A DNA stretch of 64,000 bases from CAKVON01 sp902475665 (lineage in GTDB: Bacteria; Actinomycetota; Coriobacteriia; Coriobacteriales; Atopobiaceae): the NCBI GenBank assembly GCA_036321795.1, contig JAWQCY010000001.1, forward strand, positions 1-64,000, written 5' to 3'. Both the position numbers and the translations under genes were made by a program. Shown here in pieces: positions 51,715 through 63,600 of this stretch. The notes below the pieces were generated by a model that saw only the letters and a list, made by a program, of their open reading frames with translations, was not told where the DNA came from and made no database searches. How positions within the stretch are numbered: position 1 is the stretch's first letter; each line of letters starts with the position of its first letter.

Positions 51715-52188
51715 ATGGATAAGAACGAGATCATCCTGACCCCCGAGGGCCGCAAGCAGCTCGCCGACGAGCTCGCCTGGCGCGAGGGCGAGGGTGGCGC
51801 CGAGATCGTCGCCCGCATCCAGGAGGCGCGCGAGTTCGGCGACCTCTCCGAGAACGCCGAGTACGACGCCGCCAAGGAGGAGCAGTCCAAGAACGCCTCC
51901 CGTATCGCCGAGCTGCGCCACATCCTGTCCAACGCCACGATCTCCGAGTCCGCCATCGGTATCGGTGCCATCGTGTCCGTTGGCACCACGGTCGAGGTCG
52001 AGGTCTCCGGCAAGAAGCAGTCCTACACCATCGTCGGCACCACCGAGACCGACTCCCTCCAGCACAAGATCTCGAACGAGTCCCCCATGGGCGCCGCCCT
52101 CATCGGCGCCACCGAGGGCGAGACCGTCGAGTACGCCACCCCCAACGGCAAGAAACGCTCCGTCAAAGTCCTGAGCATCACCAGGTAG
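51715..52188 (+). CDS. greA: Transcription elongation factor GreA
   Basis: Stimulates cleavage of backtracked RNA by RNA polymerase. 157 residues: N-terminal coiled coil with LTPEGRKQLADEL, REFGDLSENAEYDAAKEEQ holding the catalytic Asp/Glu at the tip, and a C-terminal FKBP-like domain (ISNESPMGAALIGATEGE). Followed by a strong terminator. Confidence 0.96.
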   Translation: MDKNEIILTPEGRKQLADELAWREGEGGAEIVARIQEAREFGDLSENAEYDAAKEEQSKNASRIAELRHILSNATISESAIGIGAIVSVGTTVEVEVSGKKQSYTIVGTTETDSLQHKISNESPMGAALIGATEGETVEYATPNGKKRSVKVLSITR

Positions 52189-52211
52189 TCGGTAGCCGTA
52201 ATAGCTGAGCG

Positions 52212-52256
52212 CGCCCCGCTCGCGGCAATCGACCGCGACGGGGCGTTTGTTTTTTC
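52212..52256 (+). terminator. Terminator after greA
   Basis: Stem CGCCCCG-TCGCGG (52212-52225, one bulge) / 52233-52245, then TTTGTTTTTT. Confidence 0.9.
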
Positions 52257-52308
52257 TCACAGTGAATTGCCGCGCGGAATGGAGCCGCGCGAGAGAAAGG
52301 GGAATCCA

Positions 52309-54903
52309 ATGGCACAGGACAACGAGCAGCCCGTCGTCAACATCAATGACGAGAGGGCGGTGCGCCGCGCCAAGCGCCAGGCGCTGATCGATGCGGGCAT
52401 CAACCCGTATCCCCTGCGCTCCACCGTCACCGCGCACGCCGCCGAGCTTGCCGAGAAGTACGCCGACATCGAGGCCGGCGCCTGCACGGGCGAGGTCGTC
52501 TCGATGGGCGGCCGCATCCGCGCGCTGCGTCGCCAGGGCAAGATGATTTTCGCGGTGCTCGAGGACTACACGGGCTCCATCCAGCTGTTCTGCCGCAAGG
52601 ACGAGCTGGGCCAGCAGGCCTGGGACCTGCTGCGCCAGGTCGACGTGGGCGACATCCTGGGCGCCACCGGCGAGGTTGTCCGCACCAAGCGCGGCGAGCT
52701 GTCCGTCGCCCCCACCAAGGTCGAGATGCTCGCCAAGTCGTGCCGCCCGCTGCCCAACAAGTGGACGGGCTTCACCGACAAGGAGGCCCGTTACCGCCAG
52801 CGCTACGCTGACATGATCATGAACCACGACGTCCTGGAGACCTTCCGCACCCGCTCCAAGATCGTCTCGGCGATCCGTCGCTTCATGGAGGACGACTGCG
52901 GCTATATCGAGGTCGAGACCCCGATCCTGCAGGAGACCCTGGGCGGTGCCAACGCCAAGCCCTTCACCACGCACTTCAACGCGCTCGACCAGGAGTGCTA
53001 CCTGCGCATCGCCACCGAGCTGCACCTCAAGCGCTGCATCGTCGGCGGCATGGAGCGCGTCTACGAGATCGGCCGCCAGTTCCGCAACGAGGGCATGGAC
53101 CAGACGCACAACCCCGAGTTCACCTCGATGGAGGCCTACTGCGCCTACTCCGACCTCGAGGGCATGAAGCAGCTCACCGAGGGGCTGTTCCACGCCGTCG
53201 CCAAGGCCGTGGGCAAGGGCGACCAGTTCGACTACCAGGGCACCACCATCGACATCTCCAGCCCGTGGCGCTCGGCGCCCATGAGCGAGCTGGTCAGTGA
53301 GGTCGTCGGAGAGCACGTTGACATGGACACGCCCGTCGAGCGCCTGCGCGAGCTGCTCGAGGCCAACAAGCTCGACTTCGAGCCCGACTGGGGCCCCGGC
53401 AAGCTCATCTTCACCCTGTACGACGAGCTCGTCGAGCAGACCCTGGTCAACCCGACCTTCGTCTGCGACTACCCCGTCGAGGTGTCGCCCCTGGCCAAGC
53501 GCATCCCGTCCGACCCGCGCCTGACCGAGCGCTTCGAGCTCGTCGTCGCCGGCCACGAGTACGCCAACTCCTTCACCGAGCTCAACGACCCGGTCGACCA
53601 GGAGGGCCGCTTCCAGGCCCAGGTCGAGGCCAAGCAGCACGGCGACGACGAGGCCATGGAGTACGACTACGACTACGTGCGCGCCCTCGAGTACGGCCTG
53701 CCTCCCACCGGCGGCATCGGCTACGGCATCGACCGCATGGTCATGCTCTTCACCAACCAGCCGTCCATCCGCGACGTCCTTCTCTTCCCGCACATGCGCC
53801 CCGAGGTCTTCGACAAGCCCAAGGCGGCCGCGGCCGACGAGGGCAAGAGGCTTGACTCCGGCCTCACGCGCGAGCAGGCCTTCGAGCTGCTGAAGAAGTA
53901 CAACGAGGACCCGTTCCACATCAAGCACGGCGAGACGCTCGAGGCCCTCATGCGCTACTACGCGCGCAAGTACGATCCAGCCAACGTCGAGTTCTGGGGC
54001 CAGGTCGGCCTTCTGCACGACCTCGACTGGGAGAAGTGGAGCGTCGACCGCGAGCACACCGTCCATGCCGCCGAGATTCTGGCCGACGCCGGCGCCGACC
54101 CGTACCTGGCGCACGCCATCCAGACGCACAACTCCGACGTCAACGAGGAGCTTCCCAAGCCCGAGCTCAAGATGGAGAAGGTCCTGTTTGCCTGTGACGA
54201 GCTCTCCGGTCTGATTCAGGCCGCGGTGCTCATGCGCCCGTCCAAGTCCGTCATGGACTTCGAGCTCAAGTCGCTCAAGAAGAAGTTCAAGGACAAGCGC
54301 TTCGCCGCTGGCTGCGACCGTGACGTCATCCGCTACGGCGCCGAGTTGAACGACATGGAGCTCGACGACCTGTTTGCCAGCGTCATCGAGGCCATGAAGG
54401 CCACCGACCCGTCCAACCCCGAGGCCGCGGCAAACACCGCCGCCGTCGAGGTCGAGCCCGCTCCCGTCGCCAAGACGGCCGTGGCTGGCCTGCCCGTCTC
54501 CGCCACCTCCGGCGTCGGCGGCGCGGACTTCTCGACGGTCGACGTAGAGCCGATCGACGACAACATGATCGAGTACGACGAGTTCGCCGCCTCCGACTAC
54601 CGAGCCGTCAAGGTCCTGGACTGCGTGGCCGTGCCCAAGAGCAAGAAGCTGCTGCGCTTCACGCTCGACGACGGCACCGGCACCGAGCGCACCATCCTGT
54701 CGGGCATCCACGACTCCTACGAGCCGGAGGACCTCGTGGGCAGGACCCTGGTTGCCATCACCAACCTCAAGCCCCGCAAGATGATGGGCATCGAATCGCA
54801 GGGCATGCTCATCAGCGCCGTCCACCACGACAGGGACGGCAACGAGGGCCTGAACCTGCTCATGCTCGACGATCGCATCCCCGCCGGCGCCAAGCTCTGC
54901 TAG
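52309..54903 (+). CDS. lysS: Fusion: lysyl-tRNA synthetase (class II) + HD hydrolase + Trbp111/EMAPII tRNA-binding domain
   Basis: One 864-residue frame. Residues about 1-500 are a complete LysRS: OB fold, motif 2 FRNEGMDQTHNPEFTSMEAY and motif 3 GIGYGIDRMVML. About 518-700 is an HD-superfamily hydrolase (LTREQAFELLKKYNEDPFHI, LLHDLDWEKW with the HD pair, AIQTHNSD) otherwise met as a free-standing protein in clostridia. After a 50-residue Ala/Val linker, about 758-864 is a tRNA-binding OB fold (LLRFTLDDGTGTERTILSGI, NLKPRKMMGIESQGMLIS) like the MetRS C-terminus. The first part charges tRNA-Lys; the OB part may raise tRNA affinity; the HD part may act on tRNA, nucleotides or a by-product (unknown). 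ATG 52309 has AAAGGGGAA; a CGCGCGG/CCGCGCG hairpin (52271-52291) lies just before it. Confidence 0.9.
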   Translation: MAQDNEQPVVNINDERAVRRAKRQALIDAGINPYPLRSTVTAHAAELAEKYADIEAGACTGEVVSMGGRIRALRRQGKMIFAVLEDYTGSIQLFCRKDELGQQAWDLLRQVDVGDILGATGEVVRTKRGELSVAPTKVEMLAKSCRPLPNKWTGFTDKEARYRQRYADMIMNHDVLETFRTRSKIVSAIRRFMEDDCGYIEVETPILQETLGGANAKPFTTHFNALDQECYLRIATELHLKRCIVGGMERVYEIGRQFRNEGMDQTHNPEFTSMEAYCAYSDLEGMKQLTEGLFHAVAKAVGKGDQFDYQGTTIDISSPWRSAPMSELVSEVVGEHVDMDTPVERLRELLEANKLDFEPDWGPGKLIFTLYDELVEQTLVNPTFVCDYPVEVSPLAKRIPSDPRLTERFELVVAGHEYANSFTELNDPVDQEGRFQAQVEAKQHGDDEAMEYDYDYVRALEYGLPPTGGIGYGIDRMVMLFTNQPSIRDVLLFPHMRPEVFDKPKAAAADEGKRLDSGLTREQAFELLKKYNEDPFHIKHGETLEALMRYYARKYDPANVEFWGQVGLLHDLDWEKWSVDREHTVHAAEILADAGADPYLAHAIQTHNSDVNEELPKPELKMEKVLFACDELSGLIQAAVLMRPSKSVMDFELKSLKKKFKDKRFAAGCDRDVIRYGAELNDMELDDLFASVIEAMKATDPSNPEAAANTAAVEVEPAPVAKTAVAGLPVSATSGVGGADFSTVDVEPIDDNMIEYDEFAASDYRAVKVLDCVAVPKSKKLLRFTLDDGTGTERTILSGIHDSYEPEDLVGRTLVAITNLKPRKMMGIESQGMLISAVHHDRDGNEGLNLLMLDDRIPAGAKLC

Positions 54904-55017
54904 CGAGCTCGCGCGACTATCGCGCGTGGCCGACGGGTACACGCGACGGATAAGGCCCTGGGCTCGTCCCGGGGCCATCTGTCCGACCATGCCGCCCCGC
55001 GGCAAAGAGAGGCATCA

Positions 55018-57594
<2,577 letters not shown>

Positions 57595-57672
57595 CGCCCG
57601 TGCCCGCGAGCGCGCGGCACTTCTCGGCAGTGTGGAGTGGCCGGCGCACACGGGCACCCCACATGCCAACGT

Positions 57673-57739
57673 TATAATCGGGGCCTATGACCCCAAGAAG
57701 GCCAACGGGGCCGCCCGCGCATGCGCGAGGCGGCCCTTT
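57673..57739 (+). promoter_or_regulatory. TATAAT promoter box and strong hairpin in the disA leader
   Basis: TATAAT at 57673-57678 is a perfect -10 without a clear -35. Between it and disA lies a 13-bp stem (GGGCCGCC-CGCGC, 57708-57720 / 57723-57736, one bulge) followed by TTTC, a possible attenuator or weak terminator. Confidence 0.6.
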
Positions 57740-57774
57740 CGACATGACGGCACCTCGGACAGAAGGGCAAGCCG

Positions 57775-58839
57775 ATGGACGTACCCAACCAGACCGCCTG
57801 CGACACCACGATGGATGACGTCATCAGCCTGACGGCGCCGGGCACGGCCCTCAGGCTGGCGCTCGACATGATCATCGCGGGACACCTCGGCGCCCTCATC
57901 TGCGTCGGCGACTCCGACGCGGTCCTGGCTGCGGGCAACGACGGCTTCCCCCTCAACATCTCCTTCACGGCCAACAGGCTGTTCGAGCTCTCCAAGATGG
58001 ACGGTGCCATCGTCATCGACCGCGACCTCACGCAGATCCTGCGAGCCAACTTCCACCTCAACCCCGACCCGTCGCTGCCCACGGCCGAGACCGGCATGCG
58101 CCACCGCACCGCGGCGCGCATGAGCCTGCTCACCAAGGCCATCGTGATCTCGGTGTCCGAGCGACGCCAGGTCGTCCACGTCTACCTCAACGGCCGCTCC
58201 TTCCAGCTGAGGCCCACGGCCGAGCTCATGACCTCGGTCAGCCAGCTGCTCACCACCTTGCAGACCACGCGCCAGTCGCTCGACCGTAGCCTGGTGCGCC
58301 TCAGCTCGCTCGAGATGGACAACTTCGTCACCCTGGGCGACGTCACCAAGATCTTCAACTCGTTCGAGCTGCTGTTGGCTGCCGACGCCGACCTGCGCAA
58401 CCTCATCGCCCAGCTGGGCAGCGAGGGCCGCACGGTCGAGATGCAGCGCTCCCAGCTCACCGGCGAGATCTCCGACGAGTACCTGCTCATGATCCGCGAC
58501 TACGCGCACGACTCCTCGCCTGAGGTCGCCAGCGAGATCCGCGAGCAGTTCCGCATGCTCGCCGCCAAGCGTTCGCTCGGCTTCAAGCAGGTCGCGGCCA
58601 TCCTCGGCATGGAGGGAACCACCGAGGAGAGCGTCGTCAAGCCGCTGGGCCTGCGCACCCTGTCGCGTATCTCCGTCGTGCGCGAGGGCATGGCCGAGAA
58701 GCTCGTCGACGAGTACGGCTCGCTCCAGGAGATGCTCGGCGAGATCCAGGAGAACCCCTCGCGCCTCGACGACATCGGCGTGCACAACCCCACGATCCTG
58801 GCAGACAGCCTCTCTCGCATGCACGGAAGGCAGGCCTGA
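57775..58839 (+). CDS. disA: Diadenylate cyclase DisA
   Basis: Makes c-di-AMP and scans DNA for branched structures. 354 residues: DAC domain with MDGAIVID (Asp-Gly-Ala) and MRHRTAARMS (Arg-His-Arg), a helical spine, and a C-terminal HhH domain (LGLRTLSRISVVREGMAEKL). ispD begins within the stop codon (TGATG), so disA-ispD-ispF is an operon. Confidence 0.95.
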   Translation: MDVPNQTACDTTMDDVISLTAPGTALRLALDMIIAGHLGALICVGDSDAVLAAGNDGFPLNISFTANRLFELSKMDGAIVIDRDLTQILRANFHLNPDPSLPTAETGMRHRTAARMSLLTKAIVISVSERRQVVHVYLNGRSFQLRPTAELMTSVSQLLTTLQTTRQSLDRSLVRLSSLEMDNFVTLGDVTKIFNSFELLLAADADLRNLIAQLGSEGRTVEMQRSQLTGEISDEYLLMIRDYAHDSSPEVASEIREQFRMLAAKRSLGFKQVAAILGMEGTTEESVVKPLGLRTLSRISVVREGMAEKLVDEYGSLQEMLGEIQENPSRLDDIGVHNPTILADSLSRMHGRQA

Positions 58840-59606
58840 TGGAAGGCGCACCCGCATCACGCATGCCCGACACCTGCGCGATCGTCGTCGCGGGCGGCTC
58901 CGGAGAGCGCTTCGGCGACCCGCGCGGCAAGCAGTTCGTCCCCGTGGCGGGGCTGCCCATGCTCGCCTGGTCGCTTCTGGCCTTCGACGCGGCCCCGTCG
59001 GTCGGGCGCATGGTCGTCGTGTGCGCCCCCGAGAGGTTCGACGAGGTCCGCGAGGGCGTCCTGTCCCGCCTGACGCTCGACAAGCCGGTGCTGTTGGCCG
59101 AGTCCGGCGCGGTCAGGCAGGCGTCGTGCCTGTCGGGCCTTCGTCGCGTCGCTGCCGAGAAGTGCGGCGGCCTCGTGGCCATCCACGACGCCGCACGCCC
59201 CTGCGTGCGCGTCGACGACATCGAGCGCGTCATCGCGCGCGTGCGCGACGACGCCTCGGTCGACGGCGCCATCCTGGCAACCCGCGCGATCGACACCCTC
59301 AAGGTGGCGCCCACGGGAATCATCGAGTCGACGCCCGACCGCGCCGACTACTGGTACGCGCAGACGCCGCAGGTCTTCCGCCTGGACGTCGCGCTTGCCG
59401 CCCACGAGCGCGCCGAGCGCGACGGCTTCGTGGGGACCGACGACGCGTCCTTGGTCGAGCGCGACGGCGGGCGCGTCGCCTGCGTCGACTCGTCGCGCGA
59501 CAACATAAAGGTGACCCTGCCTGAGGACCTGGCCGTCGCCGAGGCGGCCCTGGCGCACGGGCGCGTTTCGGGCGGCGAGGCCGCCGGGGGAGGGGAGGCC
59601 GTGTGA
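58839..59606 (+). CDS. ispD: 2-C-methyl-D-erythritol 4-phosphate cytidylyltransferase
   Basis: MEP-pathway CTP transferase. VVAGGSGERFGDPRGKQF is the CTP loop, AIHDAARP and DGAILATRAIDTLK are further family blocks. 255 residues. ATG overlaps the disA stop by one base; the end overlaps ispF by four. Confidence 0.94.
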   Translation: MEGAPASRMPDTCAIVVAGGSGERFGDPRGKQFVPVAGLPMLAWSLLAFDAAPSVGRMVVVCAPERFDEVREGVLSRLTLDKPVLLAESGAVRQASCLSGLRRVAAEKCGGLVAIHDAARPCVRVDDIERVIARVRDDASVDGAILATRAIDTLKVAPTGIIESTPDRADYWYAQTPQVFRLDVALAAHERAERDGFVGTDDASLVERDGGRVACVDSSRDNIKVTLPEDLAVAEAALAHGRVSGGEAAGGGEAV

Positions 59607-60091
59607 GCGGACTCAGAATCGGGCACGGCTACGACGTCCACGCCTTCGCCGAGGGGCGCAAGTGCATCCTGGGCGGCGTCGAGGTCCCCAGCGAGCGGGG
59701 CCTTCTGGGGCATTCCGACGCCGACGTGCTCGCCCATGCCCTGACCGACGCCATCCTGGGCGCCGCGCGCGCGGGCGACATCGGCAAGCTCTTCCCGGAC
59801 GACGACCCCGCCTACGAGGGCGCCGACTCGCTCGTCCTTCTCGCCCGCGCGATGGGCGTCGTGCGCGAGATGGGCTACGAGCTTCTGGACTGCGACTGTA
59901 CCGTGGCGGCCCAGGTGCCAAAGCTCGCCCCGTACCGCGAGCCCATGCGCGAGCGACTCGCGCATGCCCTGGGCTGCGACGTCGACCATGTCGGCGTGAA
60001 GGCCACGACCACCGAGCGCCTGGGCTTCGTCGGGCGCGAGGAGGGGATCGAGGCCTGGGCCGTGGCCCTTCTGGGTCCGCGCGAGCGATAG
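59603..60091 (+). CDS. ispF: 2-C-methyl-D-erythritol 2,4-cyclodiphosphate synthase
   Basis: Cyclises the CDP-ME phosphate. IGHGYDVHAF (metal ligands) and HSDADVLAHALTDAILGAA are diagnostic. 162 residues; GTG start in a GTGA overlap with ispD, so the three genes are translationally coupled. Confidence 0.95.
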   Translation: MSGLRIGHGYDVHAFAEGRKCILGGVEVPSERGLLGHSDADVLAHALTDAILGAARAGDIGKLFPDDDPAYEGADSLVLLARAMGVVREMGYELLDCDCTVAAQVPKLAPYREPMRERLAHALGCDVDHVGVKATTTERLGFVGREEGIEAWAVALLGPRER

Positions 60092-60164
60092 CGTCCGCGC
60101 GACCCGCTACACTTCTGCGATAGCTACACCCAACAGGCCCGCGTCGCGGGCACGAGGAGAGAAC

Positions 60165-61643
60165 ATGCTCGTCTACAACAGCCAGACCCACCGCAAGCAG
60201 GAGCTCGAGCCCATCGAGCCGGGCAAGATCCGCATGTACGTCTGCGGCCCGACCGTCTACGACCAGATCCACATCGGCAACGCGCGCACGTTCCTCTCGT
60301 TCGACGTGATCCGTCGCTACCTGTCGTACAAGGGCTACCAGGTCACGTTCGCCCAGAACCTCACCGACGTCGACGACAAGATCATCAACCGCGCCAACGA
60401 GCAGGGTCGCACCGCCGCCGAGGTCGCCGAGGAGTTCTCGAACGCCTTCATCGAGCAGATGCACCGCTTCGGCATCCTGGACCCTGACATCCGCCCGCGC
60501 GCCACGCGCGAGATCGAGGCCATGCAGCAGATGATCGGGCTTCTTATCGAGAAGGACCACGCATATGTGGCCTCCAACGGCGACGTGTACTTCTCGGTAC
60601 GCTCCGACAAGAACTACGGCATCCTCTCGGGTCGCGACCTCGACCAGCTGCGCGCCGGCGAGCGCGTGGAGGTCAACGACGAGAAGCGCGACCCGTTCGA
60701 CTTCGCCCTGTGGAAGGCCGCCAAGCCCGGCGAGCCCAGCTGGCCCAGCCCCTGGGGCGACGGTCGTCCCGGCTGGCACACCGAGTGCTGCGCGATGATC
60801 CATCGCTACCTGGGCACCCCGATCGACATCCACGGCGGCGGCCAGGACCTCATCTTCCCGCACCACGAGAACGAGACCGCCCAGGCCATGTGCGCCTGGG
60901 ACGAGCCGCTGGCCAACTGCTGGATGCACACCGGCATGCTGCGCGTCGACGGCGAGAAGATGTCCAAGAGCCTGGGCAACTTCTACACGCTGAAGGAGGT
61001 GCTCGACAAGTACCCGGCCGATGCCGTGCGCCTGCTCATGCTGCAGACCCACTACCGCGCCCCGCTGGACTTCTCGTTCGACCGCCTGGACGGCACCGTG
61101 GGCACCCTGCAGCGCATGCAGGGCTGCGTGAAGAACCTGCGCTGGGCCGCCGAGAGCGCCTCGCGGGAGAGCGACTTCAACGACTCCGACCGCGCCCTGG
61201 GAGCCGCCGTCGACGCCGCTCGCGAGGAGTTCGGCCGCCAGATGGACGACGACTTCAACAGCGCCGGCGCCCTGGCTGCCATCTTCGGGCTGGTCACCTC
61301 CGCCAACACCTACCTTGCCGAAGCCGCCGACAACGTCTCGACCGCCGTGTCCCTGCGCGCCGCCGACACCCTGGTTGAGCTTGCCGACGTCCTCGGCATC
61401 GACCTGTCCGCGGCCTCTGCCTCCGACGAGCTGCCCGCAGAGCTGGTCGGCCTTGCCGCCGAGCTCGCCTCCTACGAGGGCGACTCCGCCGCCGAGGCCG
61501 CCGAGGCCCTTCTCGCCGCGCGCCAGCAGGCCCGCGCCCAGAAGGATTGGGGCCTCGCCGACGGCATCCGCGACCGCATCGCCGAGCTCGGCCTGGCGAT
61601 CGAGGACACCGCCGCCGGCCCGCGCCTGGCCCGAAAGGCCTAG
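60165..61643 (+). CDS. cysS: Cysteinyl-tRNA synthetase
   Basis: Class I synthetase: YVCGPTVYDQIHIGNARTF with the HIGH-like signature, zinc-site Cys/His in GWHTECCAM and HHENE, and KMSKSLGN for KMSKS. 492 residues, full length. No T-box was seen in its 73-bp leader. Next gene rlmB starts immediately after the stop. Confidence 0.96.
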   Translation: MLVYNSQTHRKQELEPIEPGKIRMYVCGPTVYDQIHIGNARTFLSFDVIRRYLSYKGYQVTFAQNLTDVDDKIINRANEQGRTAAEVAEEFSNAFIEQMHRFGILDPDIRPRATREIEAMQQMIGLLIEKDHAYVASNGDVYFSVRSDKNYGILSGRDLDQLRAGERVEVNDEKRDPFDFALWKAAKPGEPSWPSPWGDGRPGWHTECCAMIHRYLGTPIDIHGGGQDLIFPHHENETAQAMCAWDEPLANCWMHTGMLRVDGEKMSKSLGNFYTLKEVLDKYPADAVRLLMLQTHYRAPLDFSFDRLDGTVGTLQRMQGCVKNLRWAAESASRESDFNDSDRALGAAVDAAREEFGRQMDDDFNSAGALAAIFGLVTSANTYLAEAADNVSTAVSLRAADTLVELADVLGIDLSAASASDELPAELVGLAAELASYEGDSAAEAAEALLAARQQARAQKDWGLADGIRDRIAELGLAIEDTAAGPRLARKA

Positions 61644-62576
61644 GTGAGCCGCATGCCCAAGGCAAGCAGGTCCCCGCGCGGCGGCAAGCCGCGCCAGCAG
61701 CGTGACGCGGCCCCGCGCAAGGGCCAGCGCCACGACGTGGGCAAGCCGTACCGCCAGCAGCGTTCGGCAGGCCGCCCGCGCCGGCAGCGCGACGACGAGC
61801 GTCCGCGCGACCGTCGCCCGTCCGGCGCCGCGGACCTCATCGAGGGCCGTCGCGCCGTGTTCGAGGCACTCGAGACGGGGCTGCCGCTGAGCAAGGCGTA
61901 CGTCGCGGCGACCTCCCAGGCCCGCGACCCCAAGCTCGAGGAGCTCGTTGCCCGCCTGGTCGCCGCCGGCGTCGAGGTCGAGGAGGTCCCGCGTGCCAGG
62001 CTTGACGAAATGTCGTCGCACGGCGCCCACCAGGGCGTCGTGGTCAAGGCCCGCCCCTTCGCCTACGCCGACCTCGCGGACGTGATCGCCGCGGCGGGTG
62101 ACGGCGACGCCCTCGTGGTCCTTCTCGACCATGTGACCGACGACGGCAACTTCGGCGCGATCGTCCGCAGCGCCGAGGTCGTGGGCGCCGCCGGCGTGGT
62201 CATCCCCAAGGCGCGCTCGGCCCGCGTGGGCACCGCCGCCTACAAGACGTCCGCGGGCGCCGTGCTGCACCTGCCCATCGCCCAGGTCCCCAACCTCGCC
62301 TCGGCCATCGCCGAGCTCAAGGACGCCGGCTTCTGGGTGGCGGGCTCGACCGAGCACGCCGCCGACGTCGTGTGGGACGCGCCGTTGCAGGGCCGCCTCG
62401 CGCTGGTCATGGGGTCGGAGGGCTCGGGCATCTCGCGCCTGGTCCTCGAGAAGTGCGACTTCACGTGCAAGCTGCCCCAGCGCGGCTCGGTCGAGTCGCT
62501 CAACGTCGCCCAGGCCGCAACGGTCATGTGCTACGAGTGGATGCGTCGCACCCACGCGAGCGGGGAGGGGCTGTAG
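61644..62576 (+). CDS. rlmB: 23S rRNA (guanosine-2'-O-) methyltransferase RlmB (SpoU/TrmH family)
   Basis: SPOUT methylase of 310 residues. VLLDHVTDDGNFGAIVRSAE, VMGSEGSGIS and SVESLNVAQAAT form the AdoMet knot. The first 65 residues are a basic, disordered RNA-binding extension rich in Arg/Gln/Gly. GTG directly follows the cysS stop. Confidence 0.92.
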   Translation: MSRMPKASRSPRGGKPRQQRDAAPRKGQRHDVGKPYRQQRSAGRPRRQRDDERPRDRRPSGAADLIEGRRAVFEALETGLPLSKAYVAATSQARDPKLEELVARLVAAGVEVEEVPRARLDEMSSHGAHQGVVVKARPFAYADLADVIAAAGDGDALVVLLDHVTDDGNFGAIVRSAEVVGAAGVVIPKARSARVGTAAYKTSAGAVLHLPIAQVPNLASAIAELKDAGFWVAGSTEHAADVVWDAPLQGRLALVMGSEGSGISRLVLEKCDFTCKLPQRGSVESLNVAQAATVMCYEWMRRTHASGEGL

Positions 62577-62578
62577 CC

Positions 62579-63124
62579 ATGGCACGTGCCAAGCGGGAGC
62601 TACTGGTCGTCGACGGCTACAACGTCATCTACAAGACGCCGCGCTACACGGGGCTTCTGGACGAGAAGGGCCCGCAGTACCTCTCGAGCGACCCGTTCGA
62701 CCGAGCCCGCGCACTGCTGGTGGCCGACGTCGCCGCCTATGCGCAGGGGCGCTACGACGCAGTGATCGTGTTCGACGGCGCCGGCAACGTCAGCCCGGAC
62801 CGCCCCGACATCACCCAGGCGGGCATCCGCCTCGTCTTCTCCAGGACGGGCGAGACCGCCGACACCGTGATCGAGCGCCTGGTCACCGAGTGCCGCCTGC
62901 AAGAGCGCGAGGTCACGGTCGTGACGTCCGACAACACGATCAGGGCCACGGTCGGCGGCATCCCCGTCACCCGCGTGTCCTCAACGGCCCTCATCTCCGA
63001 CGTCGTGACTAACGAGAAGGACGCGTGGGTCGCCAACGAGGAACGCAACCACCAGCGGCTTACCGTCGCCGACAGGTTGGACCCCGCCGTGCGCGCCAAG
63101 CTCGACGCGCTTCTCGGTAGGTAG
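62579..63124 (+). CDS. NYN-domain endoribonuclease (YacP/Rae1 family)
   Basis: PIN-like ribosome-associated RNase: VVDGYNVIYKTP and TSDNTIRATVGG hold the acidic metal ligands. 181 residues. In Bacillus the homologue, next to rlmB, cleaves mRNA on the ribosome; the order rlmB then yacP is conserved here. Confidence 0.9.
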   Translation: MARAKRELLVVDGYNVIYKTPRYTGLLDEKGPQYLSSDPFDRARALLVADVAAYAQGRYDAVIVFDGAGNVSPDRPDITQAGIRLVFSRTGETADTVIERLVTECRLQEREVTVVTSDNTIRATVGGIPVTRVSSTALISDVVTNEKDAWVANEERNHQRLTVADRLDPAVRAKLDALLGR

Positions 63125-63166
63125 CGTCTTTTGAGGCACTGCGTTATCATGCCCTCACACCAAAGC

Positions 63167-63241
63167 GCTGGCGTAGCTCAACGGTAGAGCCCTGGTTTTG
63201 TAAACCAGTCGTTGTAGGTTCGATTCCTATCGCCAGCTCCA
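63167..63241 (+). tRNA. tRNA-Thr (anticodon UGU)
   Basis: Acceptor GCTGGCG/CGCCAGC, anticodon loop TTTGTAA, encoded CCA. Confidence 0.95.
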
Positions 63242-63250
63242 CGAATTCTC

Positions 63251-63273
63251 GGCCGCCTACGGGCGGCCTTTCC
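63251..63273 (+). terminator. Terminator after tRNA-Thr(UGU)
   Basis: GGCCGCC (63251-63257), loop TACG, GGCGGCC (63262-63268), then TTTCC; T-run short. Confidence 0.7.
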
Positions 63274-63337
63274 ATATGGGTTTACCTGGGGTTGTGCAGG
63301 AATGGTGTGCGGGCAACGCCCGGTAGGGTGGATTACG

Positions 63338-63366
63338 TTGACAACATTATTTCGCCGGCGTATATT
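63338..63366 (+). promoter_or_regulatory. Strong promoter of the tRNA-Tyr-Thr-Met cluster
   Basis: TTGACA (63338-63343), 17-bp spacer, TATATT (63361-63366): near-consensus sigma-A promoter about 53 bp before tRNA-Tyr. Confidence 0.88.
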
Positions 63367-63418
63367 TTCCACCGCTGCAGGGGAGAAGGCGCCTTGCGGC
63401 GGAGCTTGAAAACAGCAT

Positions 63419-63501
63419 GGGGATGTGGCACAGCGGCAACTGCGGCGGACTGTAAATCCGCTCCTTCGGGTTCCTTGGTTCGAGTCCAAGCATCCCCACC
63501 A
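63419..63501 (+). tRNA. tRNA-Tyr (anticodon GUA)
   Basis: Acceptor GGGGATG/CATCCCC, loop CTGTAAA, long variable arm, encoded CCA. Confidence 0.95.
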
Positions 63502-63504
63502 TGC

Positions 63505-63580
63505 GCCCGTGTAGCTCAGTAGGTAGAGCACTTCGTTGGTAACGAAGAGGTCACCGGTTCGAATCCGGTCGCGGGCTCCA
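63505..63580 (+). tRNA. tRNA-Thr (anticodon GGU)
   Basis: Acceptor GCCCGTG/CGCGGGC, loop TTGGTAA, encoded CCA. Three bases after tRNA-Tyr. Confidence 0.95.
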
Positions 63581-63600
63581 TTTCAAGCTAACAACACCAT

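Noticed and set aside
60092..60164. T-box in front of cysS
   Set aside because: The 73-bp leader is too short and lacks the T-box sequence.
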